Source of the DNA: Spyradenecus sp045634445
GTDB taxonomy: Bacteria > Verrucomicrobiota > Kiritimatiellia > RFP12 > DVOR01
NCBI GenBank assembly: GCA_045634445.1
Contig: JAZRAG010000011.1
Location: forward strand, 1-15,814
Length of the DNA stretch: 15,814 nucleotides
Reading direction: 5' to 3'
In this document: piece after piece, positions 1-6,610 of the stretch
Layout: every line of letters starts with the position of its first letter
Numbering within the stretch: position 1 is the first letter of the stretch
Program-made: the position numbers and the translations under genes
Notes under the pieces: model-generated
Database searches by the model: none
What the model saw: only the letters and a program-made list of their open reading frames with translations
Told to the model about the DNA's origin: nothing

Positions 1-1202
1 AAGTCGCCCTTAGCAATATCGCCAAAACCATTGAGGTAGGTCATATTGGAGGGGGCGAGGTCTGCACTACCGCCAACGAGCCAAGGCACCACGGGTGCGT
101 GGGCGTTGAGCACCTTACCAGAGGCGACGCGGGTGGAGATGGGCTTGCCATCCCATTCGGGTAAGTGGTCATCAAGATCTTCAGGAAGGGCATTCTTCAT
201 GCACAAATCCCAAGTAGCCTTGAGCTTGGCATCTGCAGCGAATGCAGCCTTTGCCTTACGCTTCCATGCGTTGCGAACGCGTTTCATGCGAGCGGCACGA
301 GCGGTGAAGAGTTGTTGGATGGATTCGGGGATGACGAAGGATTCGTCGGGATTGAAACCGAGGGCCTGCTTGGTGAGGCGGAGCTCGTCAGCGCCGAGCG
401 GTGCACCATGGCAGGATGCGGAGTCTGCCTTATTGGGCGAACCCTTACCAATGGTGGTGTTGCAAATCACGAGGACAGGCTTGTCTTCAGACTTGACGGC
501 CTTGCGGAGTGCGCGGGCGATAGCGACGAAGTCGTGACCATCGCAGGTGAACACGCGCCAACCATAACCTTCGAAGCGCTTCTTGGTGTCGTCGGACATC
601 GTGATATCCACGCGGCCTTCGATGGAGATGCGGTTGGAGTCATAAAGCATAATGAGCTTGTTGAGGCCGAGGTTACCTGCCATCGAGCAAGCTTCGTGAG
701 AGATTCCTTCTTCCAAGTCGCCATCGCCGCAGGTCACCCAAGTGCGGTGATCCACGAGCGTGCAGTCAGGCGTATTGAAACGTGCAGCCATCATGCGTTC
801 TGCAATGGCCATACCCACTGCATTGGCGATGCCCTGGCCGAGCGGGCCAGTGGTGGTTTCAACACCAGGGACCATGCCGTATTCAGGGTGGCCAGGGGTG
901 CGGCTACCGAGCTGACGGAACTGCTTCAAATCGTCAAGGGAGATTTTGTGACCAGAAAGGTGCAACAATGCATAGAGCAGGGTGGAACCGTGGCCGCCGG
1001 ACATCACAAAGCGGTCGCGATCTGCCCATGCAGGGTCGGCACCGCAAATCTTCAAGTGGCGCAACCACAATACTGCGGCCACGTCGGCAAGGCCTAAAGC
1101 CACGCCCGGGTGACCCGAATTGGCGGTCTGGACTTCATCAGCGGCAAGGCAACGAAGCGTGTTGGCTGCCAAAAGCATCTCATTAGCGTCAAGTTTGCTC
1201 AT
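1..1202 (-). CDS. tkt: Transketolase, N-terminal 400 residues (3' end outside window)
   Basis: Transketolase moves two-carbon ketol units between sugar phosphates in the non-oxidative pentose phosphate pathway, using thiamine diphosphate (ThDP) and a divalent metal in the cytoplasm. The reverse-strand frame from ATG 1202-1200 begins MSKLDANEMLLAANTLR and stays open to the window edge. Visible family marks are SGHPG at residues 29-33, GGHGS at 69-73, PGHPE at 103-107, the ThDP/metal motif GDGDLEEG at 159-166 closing with YDSN at 187-190, and GGSADLAPSN near residue 376 at the start of the pyrimidine-binding domain. Family members are about 660 residues, so roughly 60% is present. An AGAGG ribosome-binding site lies at 1216-1212, nine bases before the ATG. 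The gene is divergent from the surface-repeat operon and has its own TATAAT box. Nothing indicates damage; truncation is only by the window edge. Confidence 0.97.
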   Translation of the reverse strand, partial: MSKLDANEMLLAANTLRCLAADEVQTANSGHPGVALGLADVAAVLWLRHLKICGADPAWADRDRFVMSGGHGSTLLYALLHLSGHKISLDDLKQFRQLGSRTPGHPEYGMVPGVETTTGPLGQGIANAVGMAIAERMMAARFNTPDCTLVDHRTWVTCGDGDLEEGISHEACSMAGNLGLNKLIMLYDSNRISIEGRVDITMSDDTKKRFEGYGWRVFTCDGHDFVAIARALRKAVKSEDKPVLVICNTTIGKGSPNKADSASCHGAPLGADELRLTKQALGFNPDESFVIPESIQQLFTARAARMKRVRNAWKRKAKAAFAADAKLKATWDLCMKNALPEDLDDHLPEWDGKPISTRVASGKVLNAHAPVVPWLVGGSADLAPSNMTYLNGFGDIAKGD

Positions 1203-1239
1203 TTAATTAAACCTCTATTTAGGCAAAAATTGAACGCGC

Positions 1240-1245
1240 ATTATA
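1240..1245 (-). promoter_or_regulatory. Predicted -10 box of the transketolase gene
   Basis: The reverse strand reads TATAAT at 1245-1240, a perfect sigma-70 type -10 hexamer, about 38 bases upstream of the transketolase ATG. It implies a leader of about 30 bases that contains the AGAGG ribosome-binding site. I see no convincing -35 hexamer 16-18 bases upstream, so the promoter may rely on an activator or on the AT-rich flank. Confidence 0.6.
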
Positions 1246-1289
1246 TCAAAAACTGCCACAATTTGCACACCTTTCCTTTAAAAACTTTA

Positions 1290-1306
1290 AAAAAGTGCCA
1301 CTTTTT
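1290..1306. repeat. Perfect 17-base palindrome upstream of transketolase
   Basis: AAAAAGTG and CACTTTTT flank a single C. The site is about 45 bases upstream of the transketolase -10 box, where an activator or repressor could bind. As RNA it would form only a weak hairpin, so a DNA-level operator is the likelier reading. No regulator can be assigned. Confidence 0.4.
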
Positions 1307-1466
1307 GTGAAGGGACGCGATTGCACAGAGCTTCAATTATGGGCGTAAAGCCGTGATTTTAAGCATTGTGTCCATGGGTGTACATTTTTAATGGAAATGG
1401 CGATGTTTTCAAGTGAGGACGAATGGTCAGTAAAGGGTGTTTTGGGGGAAAGTTGTTAACATTTTG

Positions 1467-1554
1467 AAAACAAGCCTTTTTCAACTTCAAAACAACCTGT
1501 ATTGAAAAGCAAAACAACCTGTATTGAAGTTCAAAACAAGCCTTTTTCATTTTG
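1467..1554. repeat. Tandem array of four 22-bp units (AAAACAAGCCTTTTT family)
   Basis: Units start at 1467, 1489, 1511 and 1533, exactly 22 bases apart. Units 1 and 4 share the 15-mer AAAACAAGCCTTTTT; units 2 and 3 share AAAACAACCTGTATTGAA. The three full unit ends read CTTC, AAGC and GTTC, and the last unit ends TTTG. A decayed further unit may precede at 1445-1466. The same family occurs in opposite orientation at 8438-8547. It is not CRISPR-like, because the whole 22 bases is repeat with no unique spacers. Function unknown; 22 bp is close to two turns of B-DNA. Confidence 0.85.
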
Positions 1555-1618
1555 GCCTTTAATTTACCTTTTTTTTGGGGAAGGACGCTTTGTTTTAAAC
1601 TTGAGCCTTCTTTTTCTC

Positions 1619-1679
1619 TATAACAGGACTCGGTTACGCTTGAAGAGCGTTGATTTTGCGTTAAGGCGCATGCCTTTTT
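1619..1679 (+). ncRNA. Possible small RNA ending in a terminator-like hairpin
   Basis: A TATAAC box (1619-1624) precedes about 50 bases holding two hairpins: ACGCT-TGAAG-AGCGT (1636-1650), then AAGGC-GCAT-GCCTT (1663-1676) running into a five-T tract (1675-1679). A -10 box, a stable stem and a short intrinsic terminator are the layout of a small RNA. However, no -35 box is evident, the terminator stem is only five base pairs, and I recognise no RNA family. The stem alone could serve as a stray terminator. Confidence 0.25.
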
Positions 1680-1863
1680 AAGTGGAGTATGAGGAGAGAA
1701 TTTGGGAGGGGCTTCTTGGGAAACCGATGCGCGAGAGGTGGGAAAGCGCGTTTTTGTATGCGCAGGCGTGATTGGAAAGTCGTCAAAAAGGTGGTTGTAT
1801 ATCCTAGAATTGCGCTCTAATGTAATACCTTATTAAAAAAGTCATATTTCACGCGAAAATAAC

Positions 1864-1892
1864 TTGCACTTTTCCGCAGAATAGGGTAGCAT
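1864..1892 (+). promoter_or_regulatory. Predicted promoter of the surface-repeat / pgpA operon
   Basis: TTGCAC (1864-1869) and TAGCAT (1887-1892) are separated by exactly 17 bases. Match to sigma-70 consensus is moderate (3/6 and 4/6), but spacing is ideal, and the start expected near 1899 gives a leader of about 50 bases carrying a hairpin and a good ribosome-binding site. Confidence 0.5.
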
Positions 1893-1903
1893 TTTAGGCA
1901 GAC

Positions 1904-1920
1904 GTGAGAGTTGCTCTCGC
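1904..1920 (+). promoter_or_regulatory. Leader hairpin before the surface-repeat gene
   Basis: GTGAGAG-TTG-CTCTCGC forms a seven-base-pair stem (one G-U pair) with a three-base loop, starting close to the predicted transcript 5' end. A 5' stem like this commonly protects an mRNA from decay. It does not cover the SD motif (GAGGA, 1938-1942), so translational blocking is not suggested. Confidence 0.45.
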
Positions 1921-1947
1921 GAATCTCGTTATAGAGTGAGGATACTT

Positions 1948-2499
1948 ATGAAAAAAATGCTCGTGGCTCTTTTTGCCGTTGCTTCTTTGGTCGGTGCTAC
2001 CTACGCAAATGAAACGAAAGCTGAAGGCGAATATCAGCGCGTTGAAACCCGTACGGTTACGCCCGTAGTTTTCTCCGTTCATGGTAAGCAGACGATTGAC
2101 ATCATCGGTATGCGCCTCGGCGTTTGGGGTGCTTGCCACAATGTCACCGGTTTGGACCTCATGCTCGGTGGTGGCGAAGCTGTGAATGCTTATGGTTTGC
2201 AGGTTTCGTTGCTCCGCAACAAGGTGATTGACCGCGCTGGCGCACTCCAGGTCGCAATTGGTTATAACTCTGCAGGCACGCTCTCTGGTGCTCAGGTTTC
2301 TCTCTACAACCAGGCCATCGTGGCAAAGGGCGTTCAGGTAGGTCTCATCAATGCAGCTAACGATGTGCGCGGTTTGCAGATTGGTCTCGTGAACACCACG
2401 GATGCAATCTATGGTTATCAGATCGGCATCATCAATGTGATCAAGAGCTCTCCGACTCCGTTCTTCCCTATCATCAACTTCACGCCTTCTGCAGACTAA
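1948..2499 (+). CDS. Secreted 14-residue-repeat protein, LA_2272 surface-repeat type
   Basis: The 183-residue product starts with a clear signal peptide, MKKMLVALFAVASLVGATYA, probably cleaved before NE. After a linker comes a glycine/hydrophobic repeat with an exact 14-residue period: units begin at G114, G128, G142 and G156 with the pattern GxQ(V/I)(S/G)L(Y/I/V)N. Looser copies occur near residues 83 and 99. The chain ends PFFPIINF. This pattern matches what I know as LA_2272-type surface-repeat proteins, predicted to form outer-membrane or envelope beta structure; the molecular role is unknown. I place the start at ATG 1948 because GAGGA lies five bases upstream and the signal peptide begins there; a GTG at 1936 would put charged residues ahead of it. 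It is the first gene of a likely operon with the 143-residue protein (12 bases downstream) and pgpA. Confidence 0.8.
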   Translation: MKKMLVALFAVASLVGATYANETKAEGEYQRVETRTVTPVVFSVHGKQTIDIIGMRLGVWGACHNVTGLDLMLGGGEAVNAYGLQVSLLRNKVIDRAGALQVAIGYNSAGTLSGAQVSLYNQAIVAKGVQVGLINAANDVRGLQIGLVNTTDAIYGYQIGIINVIKSSPTPFFPIINFTPSAD

Positions 2500-2511
2500 G
2501 GATAGGATGAT

Positions 2512-2943
2512 ATGGAGAACTGGAAAAAAGAACTTGAAGATATCTTTTTGAGTGACTCTTTGGCCTCTCGTGCCGAAAGAGAAAACGCTCGCTTTAGCCA
2601 GTTCTTGCGCGAAGTGGTTACCCCCGCACTGAATGAAGTCGCGGGGGAAATGCGTCGCTTAGGGCGTACTGCAAGCGTGCGCGAAGCGCCCGCTTCTACC
2701 ATCTTGACGGTTTATCGTAATAACGGCGCAGTCGAAGAAATCTGCTATTCGGTGACGCGTCGCTTTATTAACGATGGCATCTTGCCAGAAGCCCATGCAC
2801 GCGTTGTGCGAACAAATGCACGTGCGACCACGCATGAGGAACCCTTCCGTCCTGAAGGTACGCAATATACGATTGACGATGTGACATCGGAAGATATCAT
2901 TCGTTCCTTCTTGACTTTCTATCGTATGACAAAGGGACAGTAA
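2512..2943 (+). CDS. Unrecognised 143-residue cytoplasmic protein
   Basis: I do not recognise a family. The product (MENWKKELEDIF...) has no signal peptide and no membrane segment. Its first half is rich in charged residues and probably helical (about residues 1-55). The middle (about 62-95) has alternating hydrophobic residues suggesting strands, including TILTVYRNNG and EEICYSVTRRF. The C-terminus, DVTSEDIIRSFLTFYRM, looks like a short helix. The gene lies 12 bases after the surface-repeat gene, with AGGAT motifs upstream of the ATG, and its TAA overlaps the pgpA start (TAATG). It is therefore probably co-transcribed and translationally coupled with pgpA. Position alone hints at an envelope or lipid link, which is weak evidence. 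Codon use resembles its neighbours, so I regard it as a real gene. Confidence 0.75.
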   Translation: MENWKKELEDIFLSDSLASRAERENARFSQFLREVVTPALNEVAGEMRRLGRTASVREAPASTILTVYRNNGAVEEICYSVTRRFINDGILPEAHARVVRTNARATTHEEPFRPEGTQYTIDDVTSEDIIRSFLTFYRMTKGQ

Positions 2944-3479
2944 TGGGCTGGAAAGGTAAAGACCCTTACGAAGGAATGCGTCCAGAGGCAACTTTGGGCG
3001 CCTCTTTTTCTCAACGTTTAAGCGTGTGGCTCGGCACAGGCCTTGGCTTAGGTCTTGTGGCACCTTGTGCGCCCGGGACCTTCGGTTCCTTGCCAGGCGT
3101 GCTCCTTGCATGGGCGTTCGCTGCATGGCTCTCCTGGCCGTGGCAGCTTGTGGCATGCCTTGTATTGACATTGCTTGCTGTGCCCGTGTGCACCATCACC
3201 GAACGCACGTTAAAGAAAAAAGACGACGGACGCATCACCGCGGACGAATGGATGCTTTATCCTATCGCAACGATTGGGTTGCCTCTCTGCGAAATGCCGT
3301 GGCTCTTTCTCTCAACATTCATCGTTATTCGCATCTTAGATGTGCTCAAGCTTCCGCCTGCGCGTCAGATTCAGTATCTGCCAGAAGGATGGGGCATTGT
3401 GGCAGACGACTTTGCCTCCCAGTGGTATGCATTAGCTGTAAACTGGGGCCTTCTCTATGCTTGGCAGACTTGGATGTAA
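2943..3479 (+). CDS. pgpA: Phosphatidylglycerophosphatase A family protein
   Basis: PgpA removes the phosphate from phosphatidylglycerol phosphate at the inner membrane, the last step of phosphatidylglycerol synthesis. The 178-residue product shows the family order: GTGLGLGLVAPCAPGTFGSL at residues 31-50, hydrophobic segments at about 52-83 and 104-137, the acidic pair D101-E102 in TADEW, and GWGIVADDFASQ at 149-160 with D155-D156. These acidic residues correspond to the DE and DD positions conserved in PgpA and probably bind metal. The N-terminal 25 residues are a hydrophilic extension. The ATG overlaps the preceding stop (TAATG), with AGGGA a few bases upstream, so translation is probably coupled. 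A strong hairpin follows the stop codon. Membership is clear from motifs; exact substrate is inferred from the family. Confidence 0.88.
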   Translation: MGWKGKDPYEGMRPEATLGASFSQRLSVWLGTGLGLGLVAPCAPGTFGSLPGVLLAWAFAAWLSWPWQLVACLVLTLLAVPVCTITERTLKKKDDGRITADEWMLYPIATIGLPLCEMPWLFLSTFIVIRILDVLKLPPARQIQYLPEGWGIVADDFASQWYALAVNWGLLYAWQTWM

Positions 3480-3488
3480 TTCTTTGAG

Positions 3489-3526
3489 CAACGACACCTG
3501 CGGCGAAAACGTTCGCAGGTCCGTTG
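3489..3526 (+). terminator. Hairpin after pgpA, likely transcription terminator
   Basis: An outer stem CAACG/CGTTG encloses ACCTGCG (3496-3502) pairing with CGCAGGT (3514-3520), with a CG-AAAA-CG tip. It begins ten bases after the pgpA stop. The following TATTAAA is only a poor T tract, so efficiency is uncertain, but position and stem strength suit the end of the operon. Confidence 0.6.
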
Positions 3527-3612
3527 TATTAAAGGGTCACTTAGGCGAGAAGGCGTAGGGACGACGTAAAAGCGTTTTTAAGAAGAAATAGATTGAAAAG
3601 TAGTATGTGCGC

Positions 3613-4749
3613 ATGAGGAAACTATTACTTTTGGGTTTGATGCTTGTATTCGCTAAATCCGTGGGATTGGCGAATTCAATTCTTGAAATGACGGGGAAGG
3701 CCGCAGGCACAAAACCTGACATCCTCTTTCTTGCGCCAAAGTTGAAGAGTCCGCCAAAAGCGTATACAAAAACGCTCGCAACAACTGCAAAGCTCGGAAC
3801 TGTTTTGCCGCACGCCTTCCTCACTGAAAGCGCGTTTTGCTCAATGGGGCCAGTTCCTGTTTTGAAAGCGGCGGGTTATCGCATTTTGCCAATCCGCGAT
3901 GTCACGTGGGAAGAAGCCGCAACACGCCTAAAAGAAATCCTCGATTTACGTTATCGGACACGCTATGAAGACGGGATTCGTCAAGATCCGCTCTGTGCGA
4001 TTCTTTGTGAAGAAGTCTCACCAGAAAGCTTTGCGACGACATTGCCGCAGTTGTTAGACACAGATACGCTCATATTGCTTGCGCCGCAAGATGAGACACT
4101 GCCCCTTACCGTAATCTGGAAGAATTATGTGTGGCCAACGCAACACTCTGAACAATCAATGCGCGTAGAGCATTGGGTCGCAACGCTTGCTGAGATTGTA
4201 GGTTTGCCGCCACCAGCAGAAAGTGGCGCTGTTTCGGTGCTGCCTTTGCTGACGGGTTCGGGGTATCAGCGCCCATTAGAGCAGCCGTTACTCTTGGGAC
4301 CAACCGCATCTGCCGCGCAAAAAGTGGCACCTTGTACAATGGTGTGCTCGTATACGCAGTTGGAGAAGCATTGTCCGTGGGTGCCAGACTTCACAGATCA
4401 GCGCAATCTTCCGCCAACAGAACGTCTCTTTGTCTCCTCGTCACTGCCAATTTCCGAAACGTTAGTGCCGCGGATAACTGCGCGACGTGAACCTCAAGGT
4501 CTTTATATTCGCACTGTTCTTTCGGAATGCACAATGACATTGCCGCCGAAAGTCTCCTGTGTCGTGCGTGTAAAAGGGTATCCTGTCTTTTCTGTTTGGA
4601 AGCCTGAAACTGAAACAACGTGGAACTTTGTGCGAATGGAACCCCAAATTGTGGAGTTGTTCCTTGTCATTCCTTCAGAAATGGATCCCGTTAAAGCACT
4701 GCCATTCTTGTTTGCACCTGCCGTAAAAGAAGGTGAAGCGTCGAAATAG
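3613..4749 (+). CDS. Secreted sulfatase-fold protein lacking the catalytic motifs (pseudo-sulfatase)
   Basis: The 378-residue product begins with a signal peptide (MRKLLLLGLMLVFAKSVGLA). Its layout follows a type I sulfatase: KPDILFLAP (residues 34-42) where sulfatases read KPNIIF followed by the metal-binding DD; a helix LATTAKLGTVLPHAF (55-69) like the usual LAAEGVRFTNAY; C76 in FCSMGP (75-80) at the CxPSR site; DTLILLAPQDE (151-161) where DTLVIFTSDNG is usual; and HWVATLAEIVGLPPP...VLPLLTG (187-214), matching DIMPTLAELAG...LLPLLTG. The metal-binding acids, the nucleotide-like DN pair and the proline-serine-arginine of the sulfatase signature are all absent, so sulfate ester hydrolysis looks impossible. 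The length is shorter than the usual 450-550. The frame is intact, so it is probably a functional non-enzyme rather than a decaying gene. The start is ATG 3613 or GTG 3607; no SD motif supports either. The homology is my reading of motif order. Confidence 0.6.
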   Translation: MRKLLLLGLMLVFAKSVGLANSILEMTGKAAGTKPDILFLAPKLKSPPKAYTKTLATTAKLGTVLPHAFLTESAFCSMGPVPVLKAAGYRILPIRDVTWEEAATRLKEILDLRYRTRYEDGIRQDPLCAILCEEVSPESFATTLPQLLDTDTLILLAPQDETLPLTVIWKNYVWPTQHSEQSMRVEHWVATLAEIVGLPPPAESGAVSVLPLLTGSGYQRPLEQPLLLGPTASAAQKVAPCTMVCSYTQLEKHCPWVPDFTDQRNLPPTERLFVSSSLPISETLVPRITARREPQGLYIRTVLSECTMTLPPKVSCVVRVKGYPVFSVWKPETETTWNFVRMEPQIVELFLVIPSEMDPVKALPFLFAPAVKEGEASK

Positions 4750-4772
4750 TTTTACGTTTTAACGCAATAAGA

Positions 4773-4797
4773 AACGCGCTTCCAATGGAGGCGCGTT
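4773..4797. terminator. Bidirectional hairpin between convergent genes
   Basis: AACGCGCTTCC and GGAGGCGCGTT pair over eleven positions (one G-U) around an AAT loop. It lies 23 bases after the pseudo-sulfatase stop and 25 bases after the hemW stop on the other strand. T-rich bases follow in both directions (TTGTTTC rightward, TTTCTTATT leftward), so it can end both transcripts. Confidence 0.8.
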
Positions 4798-4822
4798 AGT
4801 TGTTTCAAAAGGCGTATATACA

Positions 4823-5896
4823 TTACTGTGTAACTTCAAGCAGTGTACGTTCCATCGCATCAAGTACTTCGTAGCCGCGAGTAGTTGGTGCAAAACGATC
4901 CGTCAGCAATCCTTGTTGTTGGAAAAGGTGCAATCGCGCGCGCCATTGTTCAATGAAAGGTGAAAGACAAGGGAAGTCTTTTTCACACTGTTCAAGATTG
5001 AAACCGGTGTTTAAACGTAAAGCTGTAAGGATGCGTTCAAGTGCATCATCTAAGGGAGAGAGGCGCTCTTCGCAGCCCTCTCCATAACGACGCACAGTCC
5101 CAATGCGCGAAACTGCGCCCCGACCAAGGCCAACATAATCGCCACCATGCCAAGTATTGAGATTGTGACGACATTCATAAGAGGGGCGCGCATAGTTAGA
5201 GGTTTCGTAACGAATAAGCCCTGCTGCGTGAAGGCATTCGCTTGCTTCGGCTATCGCATCGCAAACAACATCTGCATCAGGAGGTGGAATGCCTCGTTGA
5301 GCCCAAGCACTTCCTTCGTCAATAGAGAGTGAATAGATTGAAAGATGTGGGAGATCTAATTCCAAAGTGCGCGTAAGCGTGTCGCGCCATTGCTGAGCAC
5401 TGACACCAGGTAAGCCTGCAATGAGGTCAATCCCTGTGTCGGGAATAGCCGCTCGTGCCGTTTGAATAGCGTGTAATGCTTGAGCAACGGTGTGGCGGCG
5501 ATTGCAGTATTGTAAGACGTTGTCATCAAAACTCTGTACGCCAATGCTAATACGTGTTACGCCACATTCGGCTAATGTCGCCATCAGTTCAGGCGTAACC
5601 GTCGCAGGATGAAGTTCTACACTCCATTCGTAGTCATTCGCAAAGGTGAAGAGTCCACTCTGTTGTAACGCTTTAAAGCCTTCACTGCCGATGAGACCTG
5701 GTGTGCCGCCGCCACAGTAGAGCGTTTTTAAAGGGTTGAGATGGATTTGACGCGCTTGCACTTCTGCTTGAAGTGTTTGAATGTACCCAAGCATGTCTGC
5801 GGGTGGCGGTCCTGAAACAAAGGCGCAATAGCCACATCTTCCCGTGCAGAAGGGGAAGTGTAGGTAAAGATGTTCAAGGGAGGAGTTGGCAGACAT
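4823..5896 (-). CDS. hemW: Radical SAM haem chaperone HemW
   Basis: HemW is a radical SAM protein that binds haem and delivers it to haem enzymes; it was long misannotated as coproporphyrinogen dehydrogenase. The 357-residue product has the cluster motif C17-TGR-C21-GY-C24 near the N-terminus, GGGTPG at residues 62-67, SIGVQSF at 117-123, GIDLIAGLPG at 155-164, ETSNYAR at 231-237, and the HemW mark H244-N followed by YVGLGRGA at 254-261. The position after the third cysteine is A, not the fourth cysteine of HemN, which supports HemW over an oxygen-independent coproporphyrinogen oxidase. The length fits (E. coli about 378). It is the last gene of a leftward set after scpB, 57 bases away. No SD motif precedes the ATG. 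Confidence 0.9.
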   Translation of the reverse strand: MSANSSLEHLYLHFPFCTGRCGYCAFVSGPPPADMLGYIQTLQAEVQARQIHLNPLKTLYCGGGTPGLIGSEGFKALQQSGLFTFANDYEWSVELHPATVTPELMATLAECGVTRISIGVQSFDDNVLQYCNRRHTVAQALHAIQTARAAIPDTGIDLIAGLPGVSAQQWRDTLTRTLELDLPHLSIYSLSIDEGSAWAQRGIPPPDADVVCDAIAEASECLHAAGLIRYETSNYARPSYECRHNLNTWHGGDYVGLGRGAVSRIGTVRRYGEGCEERLSPLDDALERILTALRLNTGFNLEQCEKDFPCLSPFIEQWRARLHLFQQQGLLTDRFAPTTRGYEVLDAMERTLLEVTQ

Positions 5897-5953
5897 AATG
5901 GAATTTTGCGCGGGAAAAGGCGCTTACTTGCTCGCGTGATGATTGCGCGGCAG

Positions 5954-6529
5954 TTAGGAGTCTTGCAACTCTTTGATGTTCTTCAAGCCAAAATGCTCAA
6001 GGAAGGTGCTGGTGGTGCCGTAAAGGAAGGGGCGACCAGGCAATTCACTGCGGCCAACGGTGCGGATGAGATTGAGCTCAAGAAGTGCGCGTACAGTGTG
6101 ATCTGTGGATACACCGCGCACGGCTTCAATCTCAGCCTTGCTGACGGGTTGGCGATAGGCAATGATGGCGAGTGTTTCAAGCGCAGCGCGCGAAAGGCGT
6201 TGGGGCTGTTCTTGCTTTAGCAGTGTGCGTACCCAAGGTGCCGCGGCGGGCACTGTACGGAGCGAGAAGCGGCCGTCTTCTTCGCAGAGACGAATGCCTA
6301 AATCTGCATGTGAGAGTGTAGCGCCAATATCTTCGAGGTAGGTGCGGATTTCTCGAACGCCTGCTTGCGCAAAGATTGCTTCAGGGGTTTCGGGCTCCGC
6401 ACCTTCTCCACGATGCTTAAGTGCATCGTGCAATTCCTCTACAGTCATCGGGTGTTCGGCGCCAAAGAGCATAGCGCCAATCACGGATTGTAAGCTTTTG
6501 GGTGCGGGTAGTGTTATCTCATCACTCAT
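5954..6529 (-). CDS. scpB: Chromosome segregation and condensation protein ScpB
   Basis: ScpB dimerises and binds ScpA, regulating the SMC condensin that compacts and separates chromosomes. The 191-residue product has the two winged-helix domains of the family. The second is most recognisable: LSRAALETLAIIAYRQPVSK, then EAVRGVSTDHTVRALLELNLI, the GRSELPGRPFLYGTT strand region and a C-terminal FGLKNIKELQ, together about residues 113-189. ScpB usually follows scpA, but here the upstream gene is ilvD (67 bases away) and scpA is not in the window. The ATG at 6529 has no SD motif; the bases before it are pyrimidine-rich. Transcription is probably from the ilvD promoter, with a hairpin at the ilvD stop in between. 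Confidence 0.92.
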   Translation of the reverse strand: MSDEITLPAPKSLQSVIGAMLFGAEHPMTVEELHDALKHRGEGAEPETPEAIFAQAGVREIRTYLEDIGATLSHADLGIRLCEEDGRFSLRTVPAAAPWVRTLLKQEQPQRLSRAALETLAIIAYRQPVSKAEIEAVRGVSTDHTVRALLELNLIRTVGRSELPGRPFLYGTTSTFLEHFGLKNIKELQDS

Positions 6530-6587
6530 AGGAAGCTTTGCTGTAGAGGTGGGGGTGTGCTACAAGAGCGGTTAATCACAGTGTGGC

Positions 6588-6610
6588 GCAACGCTTTAGG
6601 AGAGCGTTGC
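6588..6610 (-). promoter_or_regulatory. Perfect hairpin enclosing the ilvD stop codon
   Basis: On the transcript GCAACGCT pairs with AGCGTTGC around a seven-base loop that contains the ilvD TAA. The stem is eight uninterrupted base pairs. No T tract follows, so it is a poor intrinsic terminator; an mRNA-processing or stabilising stem between ilvD and scpB is more likely. Confidence 0.55.

Larger units (their letters stand above)
1203..1947. other. Gene-free, AT-rich intergenic region of about 745 bases
   Basis: No credible protein gene lies between the divergent transketolase and surface-repeat genes. A 63-codon reverse frame over 1359-1550 is low-complexity, made of the repeat array, with no ribosome-binding site; I regard it as spurious. 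The stretch contains the transketolase -10 box, a 17-base palindrome (1290-1306), a 22-bp tandem repeat array (1467-1554), a possible small RNA with a terminator-like hairpin (1619-1679), and the promoter and leader hairpin of the downstream operon (1864-1947). I see nothing recognisable at about 1310-1460 or 1690-1860. Confidence 0.7.

Noticed and set aside
165..1097. A 310-codon rightward open frame
   Set aside because: It is the antisense shadow of the transketolase gene, whose reverse-strand translation carries unmistakable ThDP-binding motifs.
1467..1554. A CRISPR array
   Set aside because: Units abut with no unique spacers, units themselves vary, and no cas genes are present.
1731..1785. 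A GCGC...GCGC stem followed by TTTTT as a terminator
   Set aside because: The stem would be only four base pairs around a loop of over ten bases, too weak to support.
1936..1947. A GTG start for the surface-repeat gene
   Set aside because: It would overlap the SD motif and place a charged tail before a standard signal peptide; ATG 1948 has correctly spaced GAGGA.
4823..5896. Oxygen-independent coproporphyrinogen oxidase HemN
   Set aside because: The fourth cysteine of HemN after the CxxxCxxC motif is missing, and the HNxxxW...YVGLGRGA region is of HemW type.
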